NCBI RefSeq assembly: GCF_003989825.1
Contig: NZ_RZHE01000002.1
Coordinates: 124,001 to 188,000, forward strand
DNA length: 64,000 nucleotides
DNA from: Vreelandella populi
GTDB lineage: Bacteria; Pseudomonadota; Gammaproteobacteria; Pseudomonadales; Halomonadaceae
Reading direction: 5' to 3'
Part shown: in pieces, positions 34,217 through 43,821 of the stretch
Layout of the letters: each line of letters starts with the position of its first letter
Numbering within the stretch: position 1 is the first letter of the stretch
Notes under the pieces: generated by a model
Told to the model about the DNA's origin: nothing
Databases searched by the model: none
The model's input: the letters and a program-made list of their open reading frames with translations, nothing else
Position numbers and translations under genes: made by a program

Positions 34217-35424
34217 AAATCGAACATGCTTATACCATTGTTACCTCACCGGGGCGCAATTTCGTCACCTTGAAGATCGTCACGGACGAAGGCACCTACG
34301 GTATCGGGGATGCTACGCTCAATGGCCGGGAAATGGCCGTGGTGGCCTACCTAGATGAGCACGTCATACCTGCCTTGATTGGCCGTGACCCGCAGCGCAT
34401 CGAGGATATCTGGCACTACCTGTATCGTGGCGCCTACTGGCGTCGTGGTCCGGTCACCATGAGCGCGATTGCCGCGGTAGATATGGCGCTTTGGGACATC
34501 AAGTCAAAGCTTGCCGGCATGCCGCTTTACCAGCTGCTCGGTGGCAAGAGCCGTGAGCGCGTGATGGTATATGGCCATGCCACGGGGCGCGATATCGAGT
34601 CATGTCTTGACGAGGTCGCCCGCCATGTAGATGAAGGCTACAAAGCCGTGCGCGTACAGGCAGGCGTACCGGGAATCGCCAGTATTTATGGTGTTGCCAA
34701 GAAAGATGGCGAGCCCTACGAGCCTGCAGATGCCGATTTGCCCGCCGAGCACGTGTGGAGCACCAGCAAGTATTTGAACCATGTGCCCAAACTTTTTGCT
34801 GCCGTACGTGAGCGCTTCGGTGACGATTTGCATATCCTGCACGATGTACACCACCGTTTGACGCCCATTGAAGCTGCCCGCTTAGGCAAGGAAGTTGAGC
34901 CTTATCACCTGTTTTGGCTTGAAGACTGCGTACCGGCTGAAAACCAGGAAGCGTTTGGCCTTATACGCCAGCACACCACCACGCCGCTGGCCGTGGGCGA
35001 AGTGTTCAATAGTCTGTATGACGCTAAATCGCTGATTGAAAACCAGTGGATTGACTATATTCGCGCCACGCTTACTCACGCAGGCGGTATCACTCATGTA
35101 CGCCGAATTGCTGATTTAGCGGGCCTTTATCACGTGCGGACTGGTTTCCACGGGCCGACCGATCTTTCCCCGGTTTGCTTGGGATCGGCTATCCATTTTG
35201 ATACCTGGGTGCCCAACTTTGGTATTCAGGAGTACATGCCTCATACCAATGCGACTAACGAGGTGTTCCCTCACGATTACCGGTTTGAGGATGGCCACTT
35301 TATCGTCGGTGAAACGCCGGGGCACGGCGTCGATATCGACGAGGAGCTTGCCAAACAGTATCCCTACAAGCGCGCCAGCCTGCCGGTCAACCGGTTGGAA
35401 GACGGCACCCTCTGGCATTGGTGA
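34213..35424 (+). CDS. manD: D-mannonate dehydratase, enolase superfamily (ManD/RspA)
   Basis: 403 residues, the standard ManD length. Metal ligands Asp211 (LHDVHHR), Glu237 (WLEDC) and Glu263 (VGEVF) are in place, with catalytic His213 and the His of GFHGPTD. It dehydrates D-mannonate (some family members D-gluconate, or neither) to 2-keto-3-deoxygluconate in the cytoplasm. E. coli RspA belongs here, and the next gene is RspB-like, as in E. coli. The operon also holds a true UxuA at 40993, an unrelated enzyme for the same reaction. Confidence 0.93.
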   Translation: MKIEHAYTIVTSPGRNFVTLKIVTDEGTYGIGDATLNGREMAVVAYLDEHVIPALIGRDPQRIEDIWHYLYRGAYWRRGPVTMSAIAAVDMALWDIKSKLAGMPLYQLLGGKSRERVMVYGHATGRDIESCLDEVARHVDEGYKAVRVQAGVPGIASIYGVAKKDGEPYEPADADLPAEHVWSTSKYLNHVPKLFAAVRERFGDDLHILHDVHHRLTPIEAARLGKEVEPYHLFWLEDCVPAENQEAFGLIRQHTTTPLAVGEVFNSLYDAKSLIENQWIDYIRATLTHAGGITHVRRIADLAGLYHVRTGFHGPTDLSPVCLGSAIHFDTWVPNFGIQEYMPHTNATNEVFPHDYRFEDGHFIVGETPGHGVDIDEELAKQYPYKRASLPVNRLEDGTLWHW

Positions 35425-35454
35425 TCTAAAGAACGGGTAAGGAGTTTCGCATCC

Positions 35455-36477
35455 ATGAAAGCATTTCAGGTCAATGCACCTCACGACTTCAAGGTCGCCG
35501 AGGTTGAAGTTCCCACTCCGGCGGCGGGCGAGGTGCTGGTACGCGTGGCGTTCGCTGGCATCTGCGGATCGGACATGCATATCATCCACGGCGACAACGC
35601 CTTCGTGCGCTTTCCACGCATTACCGGGCATGAGTTTTCCGGCGTTGTGGAGGCACTGGGTGAGGGCGTACCGGATGTGAGCGTCGGCGATCGTGTCTGC
35701 GTCGATCCCGTCATCAGCTGCGGCACCTGCTATCCGTGTCGCATCAACCGCCCCAACGTGTGCAGCGCCCTGGAAGTGATCGGCGTGCACCGCAACGGCG
35801 GTTTTGAGGAGTTCGTCTCCGTGCCGGCGGCCAACGTGCACCAGGTGCCTGAGCATATTTCGCTGGACGCCGCCGCACTCGTCGAGCCTTACACCATCGC
35901 CGCCAACGTGCTGGACCGCATGCAGCCGCACCGCGGCGACCGGCTTCTGATTCTGGGCGCCGGCATGATCGGCATGACCATCCTGCAGATGGCCCGCGCC
36001 ATGGGCATCGACGAGATCATCGTCACCGACGTGATTGACGAGCGGCTGGCTGCGGCCAAAGAGTTGGGGGCTACTCACGTGCTCAACAGCCGCACCCAGG
36101 ATGTAGAAAAAGAGATTCTGGCGCTGACCGAAGGCGAGGGCGTGCCGCTGATTGCCGATGCCGCCTGCGTGCCGGCGCTACTGCCACAGATGCTGCGCCT
36201 GGCGTCGCCCGCTGGGCGAATCGGCCTGCTCGGCTTCAGCGTGCAGCCAAGCGATCTGATACAGCTGGAAGTGATCAAGAAAGAGCTGACCCTGGTCGGC
36301 TCGCGGCTCAATAACCGAAAGTTTCCGGAGGTGCTTGCGCTCATGGCAAGTGGCAAGCTGGACCCGCTGGCGCTCGTTAGCCACCGGTTACCGTTAAGCG
36401 AGATGCCCGACGCCATCGATATGCTCGACCACCGCCCTGAAGAAGCCCGCAAGGTACTGATTCAGATCAGCGCCTGA
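35455..36477 (+). CDS. rspB: Zinc-dependent alcohol dehydrogenase, RspB-like
   Basis: 340 residues, medium-chain dehydrogenase. The catalytic zinc site is CGSD (Cys38) plus GHE (His60-Glu61). The structural zinc site has four Cys in SCGTCYPCRINRPNVC. The nucleotide loop is GAGMIGM near 166. It sits 30 bases after manD behind a GGAG box. RspB-type enzymes oxidise sugar acids or alditols, for example L-galactonate or L-gulonate at C5. Here it probably brings an aldonate into the fructuronate/mannonate route; the exact substrate is not readable. Confidence 0.9.
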   Translation: MKAFQVNAPHDFKVAEVEVPTPAAGEVLVRVAFAGICGSDMHIIHGDNAFVRFPRITGHEFSGVVEALGEGVPDVSVGDRVCVDPVISCGTCYPCRINRPNVCSALEVIGVHRNGGFEEFVSVPAANVHQVPEHISLDAAALVEPYTIAANVLDRMQPHRGDRLLILGAGMIGMTILQMARAMGIDEIIVTDVIDERLAAAKELGATHVLNSRTQDVEKEILALTEGEGVPLIADAACVPALLPQMLRLASPAGRIGLLGFSVQPSDLIQLEVIKKELTLVGSRLNNRKFPEVLALMASGKLDPLALVSHRLPLSEMPDAIDMLDHRPEEARKVLIQISA

Positions 36478-36574
36478 GAGGCACGCCAACTCACCACGCT
36501 ATCTCACTAATCTGTTTCAAAAACAGTCAAGCGCGACTAACAACCTATAACGCGAAAGTGCAGGAGTGATAAAA

Positions 36575-37543
36575 ATGATCAAGAAGCTATTAACCAGTGC
36601 CGTACTTGCAACGATGGTATTCAGCGCGCAATCGGCGCTGGCTGCTGATTACACATTACGCTTTGGGCATCTGGCCAACGAACAGAATATCTGGCACCAG
36701 GCGGCCGAGAAGTTCAAGGAGGAGGTAGAAGCCAACTCTGACGGGCGTATCGAGGTGCGGCTCTATCCCAGCGAGCAGCTGGGCAGCGAAATGGACGTGA
36801 TCAACAGCATCCAGCTGGGCACCGCGGACATGACCATTACCGGCGAGAGCCTACAGAACTGGGCGCCTAAGGCCGCCATGATGGCCGTGCCCTACGCTTT
36901 CCGCGACTCCGAACACCTTCACAACGCGGTGAACGGCGAGATTGGTGCTGAAATCGAAGAGCAAATCATCGAGCGTACCAACCTGGTGCCGCTGGCCTGG
37001 TTCGAGCGCGGCGCCCGCGAGCTGACCTCCAACCGGCCCATCCGCACGCCAGAAGAGCTGGATGGCCTGCGCTTGCGCGTGCCTAACGTGCCGCTGTTCG
37101 TGGACACCTGGCAGGCCATGGGCGCACGCCCTACGCCCATGGCGTTCAGCGAAGTATTTACCGCTCTTCAGCAGAACACCCTTGAAGGCCAGGAAAACCC
37201 CCTGAGCCTGATCGAGAGTGCCAGCTTCAACGAGGTGCAGGACTACGTCAACATGACCGGCCATGTACGCAGCTGGATCTACGTAGTGATCGGCCGCAAC
37301 CAGCTGGAAAAGATGCCTGATGAGCTGCAGCAGGTAGTGCGTGATGCGGCCGAGACCATGCAGGCCTTTGAATCCGAGCTGTTCGTTGAAGACCAGGAAC
37401 GTCTGGAGCAGGCACTTCAGGAGCGTGGCATGGAATTCATCGAGGTGGATGTAGATGCCTTCGCTGAAGCGGCCCGTCCGGCGGTACTGGAAGCACTGAC
37501 GCCCGAACAGCGTGAGCTTTTCGACGCCATTCAAGACCTGTAA
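36575..37543 (+). CDS. TRAP transporter solute-binding protein (DctP type)
   Basis: 322 residues from ATG 36575 (CAGGAG eight bases ahead). A Sec signal peptide (about 1-24, AQSALAAD) is followed by the DctP fold: LRFGHLANEQNIWHQAAEKF, the Arg-containing RLRVPNVPLF segment that holds the carboxylate, and PMAFSEVFTALQQNTLEGQENP. It binds an organic acid in the periplasm; with uxuAB and manD on either side, a hexuronate or aldonate is the likely ligand. A strong hairpin follows before the DctQ gene. Confidence 0.94.
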   Translation: MIKKLLTSAVLATMVFSAQSALAADYTLRFGHLANEQNIWHQAAEKFKEEVEANSDGRIEVRLYPSEQLGSEMDVINSIQLGTADMTITGESLQNWAPKAAMMAVPYAFRDSEHLHNAVNGEIGAEIEEQIIERTNLVPLAWFERGARELTSNRPIRTPEELDGLRLRVPNVPLFVDTWQAMGARPTPMAFSEVFTALQQNTLEGQENPLSLIESASFNEVQDYVNMTGHVRSWIYVVIGRNQLEKMPDELQQVVRDAAETMQAFESELFVEDQERLEQALQERGMEFIEVDVDAFAEAARPAVLEALTPEQRELFDAIQDL

Positions 37544-37559
37544 GACCGTTGGTAACGAG

Positions 37560-37586
37560 GATGGGCTGGCCGCGTGCCGGCCCATC
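37560..37586 (+). other. Intergenic stem-loop between TRAP binding protein and DctQ
   Basis: GATGGGCTGGC (37560-37570) faces GCCGGCCCATC (37576-37586). There is no T-run, so it more likely stabilises or trims the binding-protein mRNA, which must be made in excess over the membrane subunits, than terminates it. Confidence 0.6.
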
Positions 37587-37639
37587 TTCAGTTTGCAATT
37601 TCTGTCTGCAAGAGCTGTTTGTCCCACGAGGATACGTTT

Positions 37640-38221
37640 ATGAGCTCGGATCAAAAAGCGCTTGAGCAAGAAGCGTTGGAGAGTCTGGATGCGATGTCGA
37701 CGGTGCCCAAGCTGCAAGGCCCCGTCGGGCGCCTGATCGGCTGGGTGGATACCTGTTTTCTGACGCTGGCGGTGCTTGCGCTGATCGCCATTGCGGGTAC
37801 GGTGCTGCTTCAGGTGTGCTCGCGGCTGTTCCTGCCGATCTCCATTTCCTGGACCGAAGAGCTTTCGCGCTATCTGTTCATCTACATGGTGGCGCTGTCA
37901 GTGGGCGTGGTCATGCGTCAAAACCGCAATATCAGCGTCGAGCTTTTCCATCATATGCTGGGTCCACGCATGAAAGCGGCGTTTCAAGCGCTGATCTGTT
38001 TGATGATCGGCGTGTTTGCTTTTCTGGTGCTGCCCTACGCCTGGCAGTATGCCCAGAACGGCACCTGGCAGACTTCGCCGACGCTGCGCGTTCCCATGCT
38101 GTATATCTTTTTCTCGACGGTCGTGACCTATGCGCTGCTCCTGCTCTACAGCGCGCTGGGGTGTCTTGAGGGAATCCTCGCGATGTGTCGCTCCTCTGCC
38201 CCCCGTGAACAGGAGTCCTGA
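37640..38221 (+). CDS. TRAP transporter small permease (DctQ type)
   Basis: 193 residues from ATG 37640 (CGAGGA upstream; a longer frame from 37574 is less likely). An unusual 30-residue acidic/polar N-terminal tail is followed by four TM helices. Family marks are SWTEELSRYLFIYMVALSVG and the RQNRNISVELF segment. It is the small membrane subunit that bridges binding protein and DctM. The start of dctM follows after two bases. Confidence 0.93.
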   Translation: MSSDQKALEQEALESLDAMSTVPKLQGPVGRLIGWVDTCFLTLAVLALIAIAGTVLLQVCSRLFLPISISWTEELSRYLFIYMVALSVGVVMRQNRNISVELFHHMLGPRMKAAFQALICLMIGVFAFLVLPYAWQYAQNGTWQTSPTLRVPMLYIFFSTVVTYALLLLYSALGCLEGILAMCRSSAPREQES

Positions 38222-38223
38222 GC

Positions 38224-39507
38224 ATGGAAGTCATCATTTTATTCAGCGTTTTTCTAATACTGCTGGTCGTGGGCATGCCCATTGCCTTCGCCCTCGGCAT
38301 CGCATCAACTGCCTATCTGCTGATGGAAGGCATTTCGCTGACCATTGTGCCTCAGCGCATGTACGCGGGCATCGATACCTTCGTTCTGCTATGTATTCCG
38401 GGCTTTGTGCTGGCCGGTAATCTGATGAACGTGGGTAATATCACCGAACACATCGTGCGCTTTTCCAATGCCTTGCTTGGGCATATCCGTGGCGGACTAG
38501 GGCTTGCTAACGTGGGCGGCTCAATGATTTTTGGCGGCATTTCCGGCACTGCCGTAGCAGATTCTGCCAGTATCGGCTCGGTGATGATCCCCGGCATGGC
38601 GAAGGCTGGTTACGATAAGCCGTTTGCGGCGGCCGTTACGGCTGCATCTTCGACCGTGGGGCCGATTATTCCACCTAGCGTACCCATGATTATCGCGGGT
38701 TCATTAAGCGGTATTTCGGTTGGCCGAATGTTTCTGGCGGGTGCGGTTCCAGGCCTTCTGATGGGGCTTGCCATGATGGTGACGGTATACATTCTGGCCG
38801 TTCGCCGGGGCTATCCCAAAGAGAAGCGGGTACCGGTCATGCAGCTTCTGCGCGAAGCCAAAACGGCTTTCTGGGCGCTACTAATGACCGTAATTATTCT
38901 CTACGGCATTATTGGCGGCTTCTTTACCCCCACTGAAGCCTCGATTGTGGCCTGCCTTTATGCGCTGGTGGTGGGCATGTATGTCTATAAAGGGCTTACC
39001 TGGAGAAAGCTGCCCGCGATTCTGGTCGATACCGTTCTGACTTCGTCGGCGCTGCTGCTGATGGTAGGCCTGGCCAACCTGTTCGGCTGGATCCTGACCA
39101 GCGAGCAGATCCCGCAGATGATCGCCACACTGATTCTCTCCATCAGCGAAAACCCGCTGATCGTACTGCTGATTCTGAACCTGATCCTGCTGTTCGTTGG
39201 CGCCTTTATGGAAACTATCGCCGCGCTGATCATTCTGTTCCCCGCATTAGTGGGCGTTGCCACTGGCGTTGGCGTGGACCCGGTGCACTTTGCCGTAATT
39301 GCGGTACTTAACCTGATGATCGGTCTGACCACACCGCCGGTTGGCGTATGTCTGTTTGTGGTGGCGGGTATCGGCAAGCTGCCCATGCTGACGGTTGCCC
39401 GTGCGATTGTACCTTTCCTGCTGTGCAACCTGACGGTGCTGATGCTGGTGACCTACGTGCCGGCCATTTCGCTGTGGCTGCCCAATCTGTTGATGGGGAG
39501 TAACTAG
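38224..39507 (+). CDS. TRAP transporter large permease (DctM type)
   Basis: 427 residues, about 12 TM helices. The conserved GGSMIFGGISGTAVADSASIG block, SSTVGPIIPPS and the C-terminal NLMIGLTTPPVGVCLF are typical of DctM. It forms the Na+-coupled translocation unit with the preceding two proteins. The uxuB start follows after two bases, so transporter and enzymes share a transcript. Confidence 0.95.
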   Translation: MEVIILFSVFLILLVVGMPIAFALGIASTAYLLMEGISLTIVPQRMYAGIDTFVLLCIPGFVLAGNLMNVGNITEHIVRFSNALLGHIRGGLGLANVGGSMIFGGISGTAVADSASIGSVMIPGMAKAGYDKPFAAAVTAASSTVGPIIPPSVPMIIAGSLSGISVGRMFLAGAVPGLLMGLAMMVTVYILAVRRGYPKEKRVPVMQLLREAKTAFWALLMTVIILYGIIGGFFTPTEASIVACLYALVVGMYVYKGLTWRKLPAILVDTVLTSSALLLMVGLANLFGWILTSEQIPQMIATLILSISENPLIVLLILNLILLFVGAFMETIAALIILFPALVGVATGVGVDPVHFAVIAVLNLMIGLTTPPVGVCLFVVAGIGKLPMLTVARAIVPFLLCNLTVLMLVTYVPAISLWLPNLLMGSN

Positions 39508-39509
39508 GC

Positions 39510-40982
39510 ATGTCTATGCAACGTATTAATGCAACGCCCCGAACCGGCCAAATCGGTATCGTTCATCTTGGCCTGGGGGCGTTTCATCGCGCCCATCAGG
39601 CGGTTTATCTTGAACGCTACCGTCAGCGCAGTGGCGACGGTGAGTGGGGCGTGTGTAGCGCGAATCTCCGCTCAAGCGTTGATCTGGTAGATAGCCTGCA
39701 AAAGGCTGGCTACCGCTATCAGGTAGCGGAATATGCTGACAGTCAGACACTTACACTACGTGAAATCGGCGTAATCGAGGAGACGCTTTTTTCAGGCCGA
39801 GACGCCTCGGGCAATTGGGGGCGGGATAGAGAAGCGCTACTGGATCGAATGGCAGCCCCAAGTACCCGTATTGTCACGCTGACCGTAACTGAAAAGGGCT
39901 ACTTTCTTAATCCGGCCACCGGCGAGTTAAGGGTTGATGACCCTATGGTGGCAGGTGACATCGCCTCCCCCCAGCAGCCGCGTACGGCGCCTGGGTTATT
40001 GGTAGAAGCACTAGCAAGACGTCACGCGGCAGGTATCGAGCCGTTTGCGGTTCTTTCTTGTGACAACATGCCCCATAACGGCCAGCGCACCCGAATGGCA
40101 GTTGTGCGCCTTGCCGAACAGCGCAGCGCCGCGCTGGCTGAGTGGATCGCAGAGCAGGTGGCGTTTCCAAGCTCAATGGTCGACCGCATTGTGCCCGCGA
40201 TGACCGATGCTGACTTTGAACGCCTTGCCGAGCTTGGCGTCAACGACCCTAATGCCGTGGTGGGCGAGGCGTTTTCACAATGGGTGGTTGAAGATCACTT
40301 TCCGCTGGGAAGGCCAGACTGGGAAGAGGAAGGCGTGGAGATGGTAAGTGATGTGGCGCCGTTTGAAACCATGAAGCTGCGCATGCTTAACGGTAGCCAT
40401 TCACTGCTCGCCTATCTTGGCGCGTTAGAGGGTATTGAAACGGTCTTCGACGGCGTCAGCCATACACCGCTGCGTGCGCTGCTACGCCGCTATATGCTTG
40501 AAGAGGCCGCTCCCACGCTTGAAATGCCCGAAGGTACAGACTTGACTGCCTACGCGGATTCACTGCTGGCGCGATTTGCCAATGACAGCTTGCGCCACCG
40601 GCTTCAGCAGATTGCCATGGACGGTAGCCAGAAACTACCCCAGCGCTGGTTAAGCGGAGCGCTTGAGCGGGCCAGTACCGGGCAGGCGTCTCCCTGCGTG
40701 GCGCTGGGCATGGCCGCATGGATTCGTTATACCGATGGCCAAGAGCTAAATGGCAAGCCCTATACCGTTGATGATCCTATGGCAAAACAGTTTGCTGAGC
40801 TGCACCAGACTCACGGTGGCCATCCGGTCGCGCTGGTAAACGCCTTTTTAGCCATTGATGAGATTGTGCCGCCTGCGTTGGCGGCGAATCAGCCATTTGT
40901 TGACGATGTGCTAGCGGCTTACCGCACCTTAATTCAAGACGGGTTAAGCGCTGCACTTGCAGCGCTAGGCATCGAAGAATAG
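39510..40982 (+). CDS. uxuB: Fructuronate reductase (mannitol dehydrogenase family)
   Basis: 490 residues, usual for UxuB. The N-terminal [20 protein letters not shown] is the family nucleotide-binding signature; [19 protein letters not shown] and the catalytic-Lys segment [17 protein letters not shown] follow. It reduces D-fructuronate to D-mannonate with NADH. It lies directly between dctM and uxuA (10-base gap). The tagaturonate reductase UxaB is a relative, but the uxuA neighbour supports fructuronate. Confidence 0.93.
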   Translation: MSMQRINATPRTGQIGIVHLGLGAFHRAHQAVYLERYRQRSGDGEWGVCSANLRSSVDLVDSLQKAGYRYQVAEYADSQTLTLREIGVIEETLFSGRDASGNWGRDREALLDRMAAPSTRIVTLTVTEKGYFLNPATGELRVDDPMVAGDIASPQQPRTAPGLLVEALARRHAAGIEPFAVLSCDNMPHNGQRTRMAVVRLAEQRSAALAEWIAEQVAFPSSMVDRIVPAMTDADFERLAELGVNDPNAVVGEAFSQWVVEDHFPLGRPDWEEEGVEMVSDVAPFETMKLRMLNGSHSLLAYLGALEGIETVFDGVSHTPLRALLRRYMLEEAAPTLEMPEGTDLTAYADSLLARFANDSLRHRLQQIAMDGSQKLPQRWLSGALERASTGQASPCVALGMAAWIRYTDGQELNGKPYTVDDPMAKQFAELHQTHGGHPVALVNAFLAIDEIVPPALAANQPFVDDVLAAYRTLIQDGLSAALAALGIEE

Positions 40983-40992
40983 GGAGTTATCT

Positions 40993-42168
40993 ATGGAACA
41001 TACCTGGCGCTGGTTTGGCCCTAACGATGTCATACGTCTTGAAGAAATTCGTCAGACCGGCGCGACTGGTATTGTGACGGCACTGCATGAGATACCCAAC
41101 GATCAGGTGTGGCCGGTCGAGGCGATTCAAGCGCGCAAAGCCATGATTGAGGCCGCTGGGCTAAGCTGGTCGGTGGTTGAAAGCGTGCCGGTTCATGAAG
41201 CGATAAAGCAAGGCATTGCAGCGCGTGATGCGTTGATTAAGACGTACTGCCAAACGCTGCGCAATTTGGCGGCCTGTGGCATCGACACGGTGTGCTACAA
41301 CTTTATGCCGGTGCTCGACTGGACGCGCACGGATCTTGTCCATGTAATGCCGGATAGTGCGCTGGCGCTGCGCTTTGATCACACCGCGTTTGCCGCTTTT
41401 GATCTTTATATTCTTAAGCGGCCAGGGGCCGAGGCTGAATATAGCGAAGCGGATAAGCGTATGGCGCAACGCTACCTGGAGACGCTTGACCAGACCGCCC
41501 GCGACAAGCTGGTGACCACACTGATTGCCGGGCTGCCTGGGGCTGAAGAGCACTATACGCTGGATCAGTTTCGGGATGTGCTGGCGGAGTATGCTGATAT
41601 TGATGCTGAAAAGCTGCGCGAAAATCTTGGCTACTTTTTACAGGCAATTATTCCTGTGGCCGAAGAAGTCGGCATTCGTATGGCGATCCACCCGGATGAT
41701 CCACCCCGGCCGCTTCTGGGCTTGCCGCGTGTAGTGTCAACTCATGAGGATGCACAGTGGGTGTTGGATCACGTGCCCAGCCCGGCCAATGGTCTAACGT
41801 TTTGCACTGGCTCTTATGGTGTTCGTGAAGACAACGACCTAGTTGCCATGGCTCGCCACTTTGCCCCGCATATTCACTTTATCCATCTGCGTGCCACAAA
41901 GCGCGAGGCGGATCCCCGTTCGTTCCACGAAGCACCGCACCTGGAAGGTAACGTTGATATGGTCGGCGTTATCCAGGCACTGGTCGAAGAGGAGCGTCGC
42001 CGTGAAAAAGAGGGCGGGGCGCGTTTGCCGTTACGCCCTGACCATGGCCACCATATTCTCGACGATCAACAGCGCAAAACCGCACCTGGCTATCCGCTTT
42101 ATGGCCGCATGCGCGGGCTTGCCGAGCTGCGCGGCGTGGAGTTCGCGATTCGTCGCTTATCTCCGTAG
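40993..42168 (+). CDS. uxuA: Mannonate dehydratase (TIM-barrel type)
   Basis: 391 residues, the UxuA length. Conserved blocks: [43 protein letters not shown] (metal His), [16 protein letters not shown] and PLRPDHGHH (metal Asp/His). It is an Fe2+/Mn2+ enzyme converting D-mannonate to 2-keto-3-deoxygluconate. GGAG precedes ATG 40993. The operon also encodes ManD, an unrelated enzyme for the same reaction, and a broken copy of the uxuA 3' end lies at 43648-43725. Confidence 0.96.
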   Translation: MEHTWRWFGPNDVIRLEEIRQTGATGIVTALHEIPNDQVWPVEAIQARKAMIEAAGLSWSVVESVPVHEAIKQGIAARDALIKTYCQTLRNLAACGIDTVCYNFMPVLDWTRTDLVHVMPDSALALRFDHTAFAAFDLYILKRPGAEAEYSEADKRMAQRYLETLDQTARDKLVTTLIAGLPGAEEHYTLDQFRDVLAEYADIDAEKLRENLGYFLQAIIPVAEEVGIRMAIHPDDPPRPLLGLPRVVSTHEDAQWVLDHVPSPANGLTFCTGSYGVREDNDLVAMARHFAPHIHFIHLRATKREADPRSFHEAPHLEGNVDMVGVIQALVEEERRREKEGGARLPLRPDHGHHILDDQQRKTAPGYPLYGRMRGLAELRGVEFAIRRLSP

Positions 42169-42259
42169 AGTTGGCTATGGCTTGGCGAAACTGATTTCTC
42201 TAATAAAGTGTGCGGCTAGCCAAGATAGCGTTTGGTTACTATTCAATGGAGTCATCAAA

Positions 42260-43606
42260 ATGAAAATAAAAAAAGATCTGCAACAACAAAAACAAAGCTC
42301 GAGTATCCCAGAGCACAACTCCAGCCTCTCTAGGCGCTCGTTCTTGCAAGCCATCGGTGTCGGCGCAGCCTGGGTAGCAACGGCACATGGCGCCTTCGCA
42401 CAGAACTCGGACTCGACGGACTCGACGGATTCGCCCGCCAATGAGCAGTATTTATATGTCGGCACTTATTCGTCACCAAATACGGCGCCCGGTGGCGTTA
42501 TTCCAAGTCAGGCCGAAGGCATCTATGTCTACAAGATGAATCTTGAAACCGGCAATCTGAGCCCCGTCCAAACGGTAAAGGCCGACAATCCGTCTTACTT
42601 GGCAATGGCGCCATCAAAACGATATATCTACTGTGTCAACGAGCGTGGCGAGGACGACGAAGGGGCACCGCTAGGACGTATCAGCGCTTATGAAATTGAT
42701 GAGCGGAGTGGACGGCTATCGCTGATCAATACACGCTCGACTCAAGGTACTTGGCCTTGCTACTGTGCCGTTCACCCCTCCGGACGTTATCTATTTGCGG
42801 CTAATTACGGCACGGGTACTTTTTCTGTATTCCCGCTTAGCGATGATGGTGAAATTGAACCCATGAGCGATCAGTTTCAGGCGTCAGGCAATGGAAGCGG
42901 GCCTGACCCTGTTCGTCAGGAAGGCCCACACGCTCACATGATGCTGTCCAACCCCGGCGCTCAGCATGTTTTCGGTATAGACTTGGGAGGAGATTCGATT
43001 CTTGCTTGGGAGCTCGAACTAGCTACTGGCAAACTAGTGCCGGGGCCTGTTCCCCATGCCCACGTGCCGTCCGGCAGTGGCTGTCGCCACTTGGTATTTC
43101 ATCCTGACGATAATCGAGCCTACGTAATCAACGAGCTTTCTTCCACCATTGATGTATTCGATTTCGAGCCACTGCGGGGGGCATTTATATGGCTCCAATC
43201 GATATCGACTTTACCGCAAGATACCACTTTCACCCGCCCTTCATTCAACCCCAATAATCCAGGTGAAGTACCGACGGGAACGAATACGACGGCGGCAATT
43301 AGGATTCACCCGAGCGGGCGTTGGGTCTACGCTACCAATCGCGGGATGGATAGCATCGCCATGTTCAAGGTTGATCCCGAATCCGGGAAGTTGACCTCAG
43401 CAGGGTGGGTCCAGAGCCAAGGGCAGATTCCGCGAGGCATGAACATCGAGCCTTCGGGCACTTTCCTTTACGTAGGCAATCAGAACTCGGACACCATCGT
43501 GGTGTTTCGTATCAAGTCGGATGACGGTCAACTCGAAGGCCCCATCCATATTATCGATAGTCCAGTTCCTGTCGACTTCGCGTTCGGCTCCTTTGCACGA
43601 AGTTGA
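42260..43606 (+). CDS. Tat-exported lactonase (6-phosphogluconolactonase-like beta-propeller)
   Basis: 448 residues from ATG 42260, which has GGAG upstream; the open frame extends back into uxuA but that part is not coding. A Tat signal (SRRSFLQ at 24-30, hydrophobic core, AFAQ cut near 47) is followed by a seven-bladed propeller of the YbhE/lactonase family: LYVGTYSSP, YCAVHPSGRYLFAANYG, GPHAHM, HPSGRWVYATNRG and SGTFLYVGNQNSDT. It probably hydrolyses an aldono- or hexurono-lactone in the periplasm before TRAP uptake. The cytosolic pentose-phosphate role of the family seems excluded by the export signal. Confidence 0.9.
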   Translation: MKIKKDLQQQKQSSSIPEHNSSLSRRSFLQAIGVGAAWVATAHGAFAQNSDSTDSTDSPANEQYLYVGTYSSPNTAPGGVIPSQAEGIYVYKMNLETGNLSPVQTVKADNPSYLAMAPSKRYIYCVNERGEDDEGAPLGRISAYEIDERSGRLSLINTRSTQGTWPCYCAVHPSGRYLFAANYGTGTFSVFPLSDDGEIEPMSDQFQASGNGSGPDPVRQEGPHAHMMLSNPGAQHVFGIDLGGDSILAWELELATGKLVPGPVPHAHVPSGSGCRHLVFHPDDNRAYVINELSSTIDVFDFEPLRGAFIWLQSISTLPQDTTFTRPSFNPNNPGEVPTGTNTTAAIRIHPSGRWVYATNRGMDSIAMFKVDPESGKLTSAGWVQSQGQIPRGMNIEPSGTFLYVGNQNSDTIVVFRIKSDDGQLEGPIHIIDSPVPVDFAFGSFARS

Positions 43607-43647
43607 GATTGCTCAATACGGAACGCCCGGGAGGGAAGTGATTTAAT

Positions 43648-43725
43648 TACCCGTTTTATGGGTGTATGCGCGGCCTGACCGAATTGCTCGGTGTAGAGCT
43701 GGCGGTGGGGGGAGTTAACTGCTAG
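43648..43725 (+). pseudogene. 3' fragment of a second uxuA
   Basis: Reading from 43648 gives YPFYGCMRGLTELLGVELAV and then a stop at 43723. The intact UxuA ends with [20 protein letters not shown], giving 14 of 20 identical residues. The frame is broken immediately upstream by a TGA at 43639. So the lactonase gene sits between the full uxuA and this leftover end, and the terminator at 43767 probably belonged to the older uxuA operon. Confidence 0.8.
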
Positions 43726-43766
43726 ATAACCCATTACTCTTACATGTATTACTCGTCACAATAGAA

Positions 43767-43804
43767 GAGCCCCGCTGATTAGTTAAATCAGCGGGGCTTT
43801 TTGC
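43767..43804 (+). terminator. Strong Rho-independent terminator closing the hexuronate operon
   Basis: AGCCCCGCTGATT pairs with AATCAGCGGGGCT across a 4-base loop and is followed by a run of T. It separates the plus-strand operon from the convergent symporter gene. Confidence 0.9.
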
Positions 43805-43821
43805 ACACTAATGGCTAGCGA

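Noticed and set aside
35116..36078. Minus-strand open frame of 320 codons over manD/rspB
   Set aside because: It is rich in His, Gly and Asp as expected of an antisense reading of a GC-rich gene; both plus-strand genes have clear motifs and ribosome-binding sites.
36851..37717. Minus-strand open frame of 288 codons over the TRAP binding protein
   Set aside because: Antisense to a gene with signal peptide and family motifs; no start signal.
41843..42259. N-terminal extension of the lactonase frame into uxuA
   Set aside because: The extra residues are an out-of-frame reading of uxuA; a start with ribosome-binding site and Tat signal exists at 42260.
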